Assembly: GCA_024278345.1 (NCBI GenBank)
Contig: JAJRTK010000533.1
Coordinates: 1 to 11,895 of the forward strand
Direction: 5' to 3'
Source: a bacterium
GTDB taxonomy: Bacteria; CSSED10-310; JAJRTK01
Length of the DNA: 11,895 nucleotides
The translations under genes were made by a program, and so were the position numbers. The notes beneath the pieces were generated by a model that was not told the origin of the DNA, did no database searches, and worked only from the letters and a program-made list of their open reading frames with translations. Numbering within the stretch: position 1 is the stretch's first letter; the number at the start of each line of letters is the position of its first letter. Of this stretch, positions 6,073-11,895 are shown piece after piece.

Positions 6073-6399
6073 TCACGGATCGCACGGCTCTACCTGGACT
6101 GCGGTGCCGTAGGCCAGGATCTCCGACGCTCCCGCCATGACCATGGAGGTCATAAACCGGACACCAATGATGGCGTTGGCGCCCAGGCCCCGCGCCTCGT
6201 CCACCATGCGGTCCAATGCCTGTTCCCTGGATTCCCCCATGAGCTTCGTGTATTCCTTGATCTCGCCGCCGGCAATGTTCCGGAAAGCGGCCATGATATC
6301 CTTGCCGACGTGACGGGCCCGGATGGTGTTGCCCCGAACAAGTCCCAGGACCTTGGTGATCCTCTTGCCAGCAATCTGGTTTGTTGTGATGACGATCAT
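6073..6399 (-). CDS. YbjQ family protein (UPF0145, heavy-metal-binding fold)
   Basis: A 108-residue protein of the usual length for YbjQ. It begins MIVITTNQIAGKRITKVLGLV, the typical opening, then RGNTIRARHVGKDIMAAFRN, GGEIKEYTKLM, EARGLGANAIIGVRF and a final strand AYGTAVQVE. The family forms ring-shaped oligomers in known structures and its function is unsettled, with roles in metal or stress responses proposed. The start at 6399 has AAGGAG (6407-6412) seven bases upstream. Its ATG overlaps the TGA of the anti-sigma gene (ATGA), so its translation is likely coupled to that gene; a longer in-frame extension upstream lies inside the anti-sigma gene and is not used. Position as the third gene of an ECF sigma operon hints that its amount is tied to whatever stress the sigma factor senses. 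Confidence 0.9.
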   Translation of the reverse strand: MIVITTNQIAGKRITKVLGLVRGNTIRARHVGKDIMAAFRNIAGGEIKEYTKLMGESREQALDRMVDEARGLGANAIIGVRFMTSMVMAGASEILAYGTAVQVEPCDP

Positions 6400-6830
6400 T
6401 TTTCTACTCCTTGGTATTTGTCGATCTTCGCCTCTACGACTCTCTCTCTGACGATAGAGTAGAGCAGGAAAGAAAGGCCCAGGAAGAGGCTGCCGCCGCC
6501 GATTTTGACGATGATAGGCGAGGACGGGTCCCGAAGGAAATCTAGGATTCCCCAGACCCCGAGGATGAGGATGCCCACCCCCAGGAAGCTCCAGCCCACT
6601 CCATTTCTCAGGCGGGAAGAGATGGCGAGCCAGCGCGCTTCCCACTCTTCCTCCGATGGGGCGTCGGGACTCAATTGTTTCGCCGCCTCTCTGAGGGCCT
6701 TGTATTCTTCCATGGCCTTCCGGGAAGCAGGATCTTCTTCCAGCATCAATCTGACTCTTTGTGCTTCTTGTTGCGTGAGTTCGCCATCGACGTAGGCAGA
6801 AAGCAAGCTTTCTTTTTTGTCCATCTTCAT
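6396..6830 (-). CDS. Membrane anti-sigma factor
   Basis: A 144-residue protein right after the ECF sigma gene. The N-terminal cytoplasmic part, LLSAYVDGELTQQEAQRV and helices to about residue 75, matches the sigma-binding domain of anti-sigma factors (YVDGEL is typical). The zinc-binding H-x3-C-x2-C motif of the ZAS group is missing; there is no cysteine in the protein. Two membrane segments follow (about 79-97 and 108-127), and the tail after them is short, so there is no large outer sensor domain. The start at 6830 is fixed by an ATGA overlap with the sigma stop. It probably holds the sigma factor at the membrane until a signal frees it. Release by proteolysis or direct membrane sensing cannot be told from sequence. 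Confidence 0.85.
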   Translation of the reverse strand: MKMDKKESLLSAYVDGELTQQEAQRVRLMLEEDPASRKAMEEYKALREAAKQLSPDAPSEEEWEARWLAISSRLRNGVGWSFLGVGILILGVWGILDFLRDPSSPIIVKIGGGSLFLGLSFLLYSIVRERVVEAKIDKYQGVEK

Positions 6831-7426
6831 AACCAATCCTCCAGCATCAAGCGCAACTTGCGCCTTGCGTAGAAAAGTCTGGACATGACCGTGCCCTTGG
6901 CCACGCCCAGGACGTGTGCGATCTCTTCGTAGGTCAAGGATTGCCCCTCGCGGAGCAAGAAGACCTCCCGCTGCTCTGGATTGAGGCCATCCAACGCCCA
7001 CCGGAGCCTCTGGGAGAGTTCCATTCCCCGCATTTTTTCTTCGGGATTCCCCGTGAATTGTGGATCGGGCTGTTCTTTCGCATGGGTGCCGAGCCGTTCT
7101 TCACTCCGTCTTTGGCGGCGGCGAAGCAGATCGATGGCGGAGTTCCGGACGATCCTCAAGAGCCAGGGGGAGAAGGGCCGCCTGGTGTCGTATTTTCCAA
7201 GAGAGCGAAATGCCTTCAGGAACCCGTCCTGACAGGCGTCGAGAGCATCTTCGCGATGCCTGAGAACCCCCATGGCTACCTGAAAAGCGCTCTGGCGGTG
7301 CCGTTGGAAGAGAGTGCGAAATCCTTGGGAATCGCCTTGAAGACAGGATTGGACGAGTTGAGTGTCCTCCGCTGCCGGGGTCGAGAGTCGAGTCGTGGAA
7401 AGCGACAGGGCATCGATTCCAGTCAT
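6827..7426 (-). CDS. ECF-type RNA polymerase sigma factor
   Basis: A 199-residue protein with sigma region 2 at about residues 22-108 (LVQSCLQGDSQGFRTLFQRH, then DALDACQDGFLKAFRSL and PFSPWLLRIVRNSAIDLLRR) and region 4 at about 137-196 (LNPEQREVFLLREGQSLTYE, EIAHVLGVAKGTVMSRLFYA). These bind core polymerase and the -10 and -35 boxes of target promoters. The start at 7426 is preferred over a longer in-frame one because AGGAGG (7433-7438) lies six bases upstream and homology begins soon after. The linker between regions (about 109-136) is long and polar. Head of a three-gene operon with its anti-sigma factor and a YbjQ protein, divergent from the SNF2 helicase gene. The group cannot be assigned by eye. 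Confidence 0.92.
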   Translation of the reverse strand: MTGIDALSLSTTRLSTPAAEDTQLVQSCLQGDSQGFRTLFQRHRQSAFQVAMGVLRHREDALDACQDGFLKAFRSLGKYDTRRPFSPWLLRIVRNSAIDLLRRRQRRSEERLGTHAKEQPDPQFTGNPEEKMRGMELSQRLRWALDGLNPEQREVFLLREGQSLTYEEIAHVLGVAKGTVMSRLFYARRKLRLMLEDWL

Positions 7427-7593
7427 CTTCGACCTCCTTTTTTTTGAGACTCGGTGACGCCTTTCATTAGATCTTACGATTTTTTGCGTGGAGTTATTCA
7501 AAATGGGGTCGAACTTGACCGGAAACCGAAAAACTATTAGGAAGCTCGGGAACTTCTTTTTTATTGTCACGAAAACAGCAAGTTTTCCATCTT
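7427..7593. promoter_or_regulatory. Divergent intergenic region between sigma operon and helicase operon
   Basis: This 167-bp stretch is clearly richer in A and T than its surroundings and must hold promoters for both directions. For the sigma operon a weak pair is TTGAAT (complement of 7496-7501) and TAAGAT (complement of 7471-7476), but the spacing of 19 is long. On the plus strand the word GAACTT occurs twice (7511-7516 and 7550-7555), the second as GGGAACTT, which resembles an ECF -35 box. No matching -10 box is clear. None of these is firm. Confidence 0.4.
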
Positions 7594-10299
7594 ATGAAGC
7601 AAGTCGGTCTCACTCTTGTCATGACACCGGCCGGAAGGCTGGTTCCAGTGGAAGCTTCCGAAGCGCCGCCCATCGCCAGCGACGTTGCTCAACGACTGTT
7701 CGGCGCATTTTCGAGGGGCACGGGAGAAGGACTTTTGCAGCTTGGCGCGGGCGAAGTAGCGACGCCTCTTCCGGCGGTTTTCGTCTATTGGCGGGAACTG
7801 GGAACGCTTTATATGACCGCGGTTTGCACTCATGGCCAGGAAGAGGAACCGCACGGGGAGAGAGCGAGTCTTCCGCCACCGGAGGAGGAATTGGCGGTTT
7901 TGGCGGAAGCGCCTCCACTGATGAAGGGCGCCGAGTATCTGACCCTCGATCTTTTATTCAGGCTTTGGGACGAGCTCCATTGGTCGTTCCACGGGCGGTT
8001 GCGGGACTCTGGCAAATCTTTGCAGGAGCTTCTGCAGGAACTGAATCCGGCCTGGAACCTTGTGGGTCGCGTTCATTTTCATTTGGCGGAGAACCGGCGA
8101 GACCCGGACTACCCCTTCGCCTTTCTGGCGACCTATACGAGCCGCATGGCTGCTCATGCCAGGCCCAGGCACTCCCCGTTGGGGCAGGCGCTTCGGGAGT
8201 ATGCCGGCACGGCGAACAAGCAGCAGCTTCTCTCGCTTCTGACGCCGGTTCAGAAGGCGGCCCAGGCGTGTGATTGGCTGGCGGAAATGGTGGACTCGTC
8301 GGAGATTTTCCATCCTCTCCGATGGACCCCGCCGGAGGCATTCCGTTTTTTGAACGATCTTCCGAAGCTGGAGGCGGCTGGCGTCGTGGTTCGAGTCCCT
8401 GGAACCTGGAAGGCGAAACATCCTTCTAAGCCCATGGTCATGGGAACGGTTGGGGAGAACAAGCCTTCTCGGCTTGGGGCGGATTCGCTGCTCAATTTCC
8501 GGATGCAAGTCACTCTGGACGGCGAAGAGCTTACCGAACAAGAGATCCAGGCACTCCTACAGGAAACCTCGGGGCTGGTCTTGCTCCGGGGAAAGTGGAT
8601 TGAAATTGATCCCGAGAAACTCAAGAAGATGCTGGACGAGCTCCGCAGTGTGCAGAAACTGGCGGACAAGCGGGGGCTGACCTTTGCCGAAGGAATGCGA
8701 CTTCTGTCCGGAACTACCGCGGTGGAGGAGCTCGGGGAAGAGGAGTCAGCAGCGGATTGGTCCAAAATCGTGGCGGGCCCGTGGCTGGCCAAGATGCTTC
8801 GGGACCTGCGAAGCCCCGAGGGGTTGGCGGTGATTCGGCCGGGGAAAGCCGTGAAGACGAAGCTCCGGCCCTACCAGCAGGTGGGGGTCCGGTGGCTCAG
8901 GCTTCTGTCCGAGCTTGGTCTTGGCGCCTGTCTTGCCGATGACATGGGGCTTGGCAAGACGATCCAAGTCTTGGCTCTGTTGGTCATCCTGAAGCGGAAG
9001 AAGAATGTGGAACGCCGTCCCAGCCTTCTCTTGGCCCCCGCTTCTTTGTTGGCGAACTGGGCGGCGGAGGTTGAGCGGTTCACGCCCAGCCTCAAGATTC
9101 TGCTGGCCCACGGTTCGGCGATGCCTCGTACGGAGCTGAAGACATTGACGGAAAAAAGGCTGAAAAAAGTCGATCTTGTCATCACGAGCTACGGCTCGTT
9201 GCTCCGGCTTCCCTGGCTGGAGGAGACAGCGTGGCGGCTTGTGATCCTGGACGAGGCGCAGGCCATCAAGAATCCGGGCGCGAAACAGACACGGGCCGCC
9301 AAGAAGCTGACGGCCTGGACAAGGATCGCCCTCACGGGGACGCCTGTGGAAAACCGGCTGTCGGATCTCTGGTCGATCTTCGATTTCCTGAATCCGGGGC
9401 TCCTGGGCTCCAACCGAGAGTTCACAGAATTCGTTAAGCGCCTGGACGAGAGGGAGCACAACCCTTACGCGCCTCTCCGAAGGCTGGTGCGGCCGTACAT
9501 TCTCCGGCGGCTGAATACCGATCCCAAGGTGATTTCGGACTTGCCGGAGAAGACGGAGCTCAAGGCCTATTGCCACTTGAGCCGGACCCAAGCGGCCCTG
9601 TACCAGCAATCCGTGGACGAGCTGCGGGACGGGCTGGACGACGTGGACGGGATCCAGCGACGCGGCATTATTCTCTCCTTCCTTTTGCGGTTCAAACAGA
9701 TCTGCAACCATCCCTCGCAGTGGCTGGGGGACAGCGGTTGGGCCGAAAAGGAGAGCGGGAAAATGCAGAGGCTCCGCCAGATCGTGGAGGTCCTTGCCGA
9801 GCGGCAAGAAAAAGCCCTGATTTTTACTCAGTTTCGCCAAGTGATGGAACCGCTGGCGGCCTTCCTTGGGAAGCTGTTCGGTCGCCCGGGACTGATGCTC
9901 CACGGAGGGACTCCGGTCAAGAAGCGAAAAGAGTTGGTCCGCCGGCTCCAGGAGGGCGAGGCCCCTTTCTTCTTGCTCTCTCTCAAGGCCGGCGGCTCGG
10001 GGTTGAACCTCACGGCCGCATCCCACGTCATCCATTTCGACAGGTGGTGGAACCCGGCGGTGGAGAACCAGGCAACGGATCGGGCTTTCAGGATCGGGCA
10101 GCACAAAAACGTCCTGGTCCACAAGTTTATCTGCCGCGGTACCATTGAAGAGAAGATCGATCAGCTCATCGACGACAAGCGCAAGATTTCCACGGAGATC
10201 CTCGAAGCGGGCGGCAACCAGCTATTGACGGAAATGCCCAATGACGAACTCCTTCAACTGGTCGCTCTTGACCTCCGAGCGGCTTCCCAGGAGGGTTAA
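7594..10299 (+). CDS. SNF2-family DEAD/DEAH-box helicase (ATP-dependent DNA translocase)
   Basis: A 901-residue SNF2 ATPase. The N-terminal half (about 1-430) fits the SNF2-associated region of bacterial members, including the well-kept stretch FLATYTSRMAAHARPRHSPL followed by IFHPLRWTPPEAFRFL. The motor follows: motif I DMGLGKT (450-456), Ia LLLAPASLLANWAAE, II DEAQ (553-556), III LTGTPVENRLSDLWS, then lobe two with ALIFTQFRQVME, V GGSGLNL (from 800) and VI QATDRAFRIGQ (from 826). All catalytic motifs are intact. Such proteins move along duplex DNA and displace bound proteins. The ATG at 7594 is chosen over TTG 7564 because protein-like sequence starts there; neither has a clear ribosome binding site, so the start is uncertain. 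The SWIM gene follows after 5 bases. SNF2-SWIM gene pairs are known (for example ywqA-ywqB in Bacillus subtilis), with no settled role; DNA repair, transcription or phage defence are all possible. Confidence 0.93.
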   Translation: MKQVGLTLVMTPAGRLVPVEASEAPPIASDVAQRLFGAFSRGTGEGLLQLGAGEVATPLPAVFVYWRELGTLYMTAVCTHGQEEEPHGERASLPPPEEELAVLAEAPPLMKGAEYLTLDLLFRLWDELHWSFHGRLRDSGKSLQELLQELNPAWNLVGRVHFHLAENRRDPDYPFAFLATYTSRMAAHARPRHSPLGQALREYAGTANKQQLLSLLTPVQKAAQACDWLAEMVDSSEIFHPLRWTPPEAFRFLNDLPKLEAAGVVVRVPGTWKAKHPSKPMVMGTVGENKPSRLGADSLLNFRMQVTLDGEELTEQEIQALLQETSGLVLLRGKWIEIDPEKLKKMLDELRSVQKLADKRGLTFAEGMRLLSGTTAVEELGEEESAADWSKIVAGPWLAKMLRDLRSPEGLAVIRPGKAVKTKLRPYQQVGVRWLRLLSELGLGACLADDMGLGKTIQVLALLVILKRKKNVERRPSLLLAPASLLANWAAEVERFTPSLKILLAHGSAMPRTELKTLTEKRLKKVDLVITSYGSLLRLPWLEETAWRLVILDEAQAIKNPGAKQTRAAKKLTAWTRIALTGTPVENRLSDLWSIFDFLNPGLLGSNREFTEFVKRLDEREHNPYAPLRRLVRPYILRRLNTDPKVISDLPEKTELKAYCHLSRTQAALYQQSVDELRDGLDDVDGIQRRGIILSFLLRFKQICNHPSQWLGDSGWAEKESGKMQRLRQIVEVLAERQEKALIFTQFRQVMEPLAAFLGKLFGRPGLMLHGGTPVKKRKELVRRLQEGEAPFFLLSLKAGGSGLNLTAASHVIHFDRWWNPAVENQATDRAFRIGQHKNVLVHKFICRGTIEEKIDQLIDDKRKISTEILEAGGNQLLTEMPNDELLQLVALDLRAASQEG

Positions 10300-10304
10300 G
10301 CAAG

Positions 10305-11573
10305 ATGTCTTACTACGAATATGGCTACTACCCCCGGTACGTCAGCGTCGCGGAACGGCGGCACAAGGCGGAGAAACAGCGAAAGAAACTGGAAAAAAAA
10401 GGGCGCAAGCTGTCGCCCATCGAGATCGAGGGACGGGGAATTGCAAAGACTTTCTGGGGAAAGTCCTGGTGCGGAAACCTCGAACGCTATGCCGACTACG
10501 AGAACCGCATCGGCCGGGGCCGCTCCTACGTTCGCCACGGCTCGGTCATCGACCTCGAGATCGAGGTCTGCCGGGTCAAGGCTCTGGTGGCCGGACGCAA
10601 GCTCTACACTGTGGAAATCGAGATCGAGGCCGTCCCTAAAAAGCGCTGGAAGTCGATATGCAAAGACTGCTCCGGATCCATCGACTCCTTGGTGGACCTC
10701 TTGAAGGGTCGATTGGACAAGAGCGTCATGGACCGGCTCTGCCGCCAAAAGAGCGGCCTCTTCCCGGCGCCAGCCGAAATCTCCTTCGACTGTAGCTGCC
10801 CCGACTGGGCCTCCATGTGCAAACATGTCGCCGCTGTTCTGTATGGAATCGGCGCACGGCTGGACCATGACCCCGAACTCCTCTTCCTGCTCCGGGATGT
10901 GGATCAAAGCGAGATTTTGGCAAACGCGGGGACGGATCTGTCTCTGGGAGGCGAGAGCATCGAGCAAGAGAAGGTTCTGGAGGGGAATGACTTGGCTGAC
11001 CTCTTCGATATCGACATCGCGGTGGAACCCGATCCGCCCAAACCGACGAAGCGCAAACGCGCCTCCAGGGTCAAGACCGCCACGGCAAAGGCAGTGCGTT
11101 CCCCGGCGAAGCCGGCGGCAAGAAAGACCAGCGTTCGAAGCAAAAAAACGGCAATTGCCTCCAAGAAGACCACCAGCACCAAAGCCAAGAGCGCCACAAG
11201 GTCTAAGGCACGCACCTCCGCCAAAAAGCCGGCGGGCACCAAGGCCAGGGCACGCACACCCGCTCCTCGCAAAGCCCGCGTTCCGGTGGCACGGGCTGGC
11301 ACGACCATCAAGAGGGCTACCGCGAGCCCACGTCGCCCCAAGACCACCAGCACCACCCCGGCTCCGGACAAACAAGCCGGGAGAATCCAGACCGAAGCGC
11401 TCTTGGCAGCCGTCATTCGCCTCCAGGGGAGAAGTGGCGTCACCGCGGCCAGACTTGCCAAAGACCTCGGAGTCTCCGCGAGCACCATGAACAAGATGAT
11501 CGCGACGCTGGTGAAAAACGACCTGCTACGGCAAGCCGAAACGAGGCCGAAAAGCTACCGCTTCGCATTTTGA
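10305..11573 (+). CDS. SWIM zinc-finger protein with H1-like basic tail and C-terminal winged helix
   Basis: A 422-residue protein with three parts. Residues 1-240 form the SWIM region: a basic coiled stretch (about 17-36), the opening motif AKTFWGKSWCGNLERY (47-62), and the zinc site C163-x-C165-x6-C172-x-H174 followed by a hydrophobic helix. Residues 246-355 are a low-complexity tail of K, R, A, T, S and P with no acidic residue, like histone H1 or bacterial H1-like proteins. Residues 360-422 look like a winged helix-turn-helix: ALLAAVIRLQGRSGVTAARL, AKDLGVSASTMNKMIATLV, and a final basic wing. SWIM domains are expected to bind DNA or protein. AGGAGGG (10289-10295) lies nine bases before the ATG, and only 5 bases separate it from the helicase stop, so the two are one operon. 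The tail and the last domain probably add non-specific and specific DNA contacts. The partner helicase could be loaded by it. Confidence 0.9.
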   Translation: MSYYEYGYYPRYVSVAERRHKAEKQRKKLEKKGRKLSPIEIEGRGIAKTFWGKSWCGNLERYADYENRIGRGRSYVRHGSVIDLEIEVCRVKALVAGRKLYTVEIEIEAVPKKRWKSICKDCSGSIDSLVDLLKGRLDKSVMDRLCRQKSGLFPAPAEISFDCSCPDWASMCKHVAAVLYGIGARLDHDPELLFLLRDVDQSEILANAGTDLSLGGESIEQEKVLEGNDLADLFDIDIAVEPDPPKPTKRKRASRVKTATAKAVRSPAKPAARKTSVRSKKTAIASKKTTSTKAKSATRSKARTSAKKPAGTKARARTPAPRKARVPVARAGTTIKRATASPRRPKTTSTTPAPDKQAGRIQTEALLAAVIRLQGRSGVTAARLAKDLGVSASTMNKMIATLVKNDLLRQAETRPKSYRFAF

Positions 11574-11582
11574 CCTGTTTCA

Positions 11583-11602
11583 GGGCGGCTTCCAGGCCGC
11601 CC
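11583..11602 (+). terminator. Hairpin after the helicase-SWIM operon
   Basis: GGGCGGC-TTCCAG-GCCGCCC, a 7-bp stem with a 6-base loop, begins 9 bases after the SWIM stop codon. Only scattered T follow, so it is a weak terminator candidate or an mRNA 3'-end stabiliser. Confidence 0.45.
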
Positions 11603-11755
11603 GTGTTCATCGGCGACCACCAATTGAGCGGTAACCTTGAGGATCGGGTTTTAGGGCAGTAGGCCTGTTCGAACGGGGTGACAGGGGAGGGGCGGCGGAC
11701 GGACTGCCGCCGACCCGACCGGACCCCAACCAGAAGCGAGAGGCGTGGTTTTCAG
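11603..11755. other. Intergenic tail holding R2 before the last R1 copy
   Basis: No gene is seen. R2 copy B fills 11649-11732, and about 23 bases separate it from the terminal repeat of R1 copy 4. Confidence 0.5.
11649..11732 (+). repeat. R2 repeat, full copy B
   Basis: The right half (11685-11732) differs from copy A at only about three positions and keeps the GGCGGC/GCCGCC hairpin. The left half (TTAGGGCAGT, CCTGTTCGAACGGGGTGACAGG) is looser; CCTGTTCGAACGGG also contains the palindrome TTCGAA. It precedes R1 copy 4 just as the partial R2 precedes R1 copy 1. Confidence 0.65.
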
Positions 11756-11895
11756 GGCCTCGGTCATGGTACCGGCCACGGTTCAGATTTCAGACGCCGC
11801 CCCGGGGCTTCCAGCCCTGGAACCCGGCGGAGGCTCCGCCTCCGGACCTCCGCTGGGAGCGCCGCTCCCAGACCCACGCCAGGGAGCCAGCTCCC
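11756..11895 (+). mobile_element. R1 miniature element, copy 4, cut by the window edge
   Basis: The first 140 bases of R1 are present from the terminal repeat to the start of the CCAGGGAGC hairpin, in the same orientation as the other copies. By eye about five positions differ from copy 2 and the CTGGGAGC-GCC-GCTCCCAG hairpin is intact. The right end and any target-site duplication lie outside the window. Confidence 0.88.

Noticed and set aside
7510-7543. TTGACC with a following TATTAG as a promoter for the helicase operon
   Set aside because: The spacing is 14 bases, too short for a standard promoter; left only as part of the divergent region.
8746-10122. Long open frame on the minus strand opposite the SNF2 helicase
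   Set aside because: It lies wholly antisense to a gene with all SNF2 motifs intact, and its translation is rich in Pro, Arg and His with no family feature; it results from G+C-rich codon bias.
10296-11375. Long minus-strand open frame opposite the SWIM gene
   Set aside because: Antisense to the SWIM protein; its Gly/Ala/Leu richness mirrors the Lys/Ala-rich tail of the real gene.
35-11895. R1 or R2 copies as a CRISPR array
   Set aside because: Copies are kilobases apart, about 200 bp long, with terminal inverted repeats; there are no regular spacers and no cas genes.
35-11895. R1 copies 1 and 4 as the ends of a composite transposon carrying the whole segment
   Set aside because: The same element also occurs inside the segment, one internal copy has its own target-site duplication, and the genes between include housekeeping map; independent insertions explain it better.

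Overview
This is a G+C-rich bacterial chromosomal window with eight intact protein genes, two decayed transposase genes and a heavy load of short, hairpin-rich repeats. The lineage cannot be fixed from this sequence. Scattered palindromic intergenic repeats, an ISKra4-like transposase relic, a SEC-C-tagged methionine aminopeptidase and ECF sigma regulation would fit a member or relative of the Planctomycetes-Verrucomicrobia group, but that is a weak inference.

Left part (1-3100): a miniature inverted-repeat element (here called R1) is preceded by part of a second repeat family (R2). A repeat-bearing non-coding stretch follows, then a gene for a secreted protein with two tandem copies of an unrecognised domain. 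Convergent to it lies a lysoplasmalogenase-like (YhhN/TMEM86) membrane protein gene. Between these two genes are a very strong hairpin and a 167-bp inverted-repeat element. A second R1 copy with a perfect 9-bp target-site duplication sits just upstream of the lysoplasmalogenase start.

Middle part (3100-5000): this is a mobile-element graveyard. It holds an R2 copy, the 3' end of one transposase on the plus strand, a decayed ISKra4-like transposase on the minus strand and an eroded R1 copy. A well-formed sigma-70-type promoter at 4975-5003 then drives a type I methionine aminopeptidase that seems to start at an ATC codon. Convergent to it is a tightly coupled minus-strand operon of ECF sigma factor, membrane anti-sigma factor and YbjQ-family protein, joined by two ATGA overlaps.

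Right part (7594-11895): divergent from the sigma operon is a two-gene operon. It encodes a SNF2-family helicase and a SWIM zinc-finger protein that carries a long lysine/arginine/alanine-rich histone-H1-like tail and a C-terminal winged-helix-like domain. The pairing of SNF2 and SWIM proteins is known in bacteria; the H1-like tail plus winged helix is the most unusual protein architecture here. A hairpin, an R2 copy and a truncated R1 copy close the window.

The two most promising leads are the R1 element family (24-bp terminal inverted repeats, internal hairpin chain, 9-bp duplication, nearly identical copies) and the SNF2 / SWIM-H1-winged-helix operon next to an ECF sigma switch.
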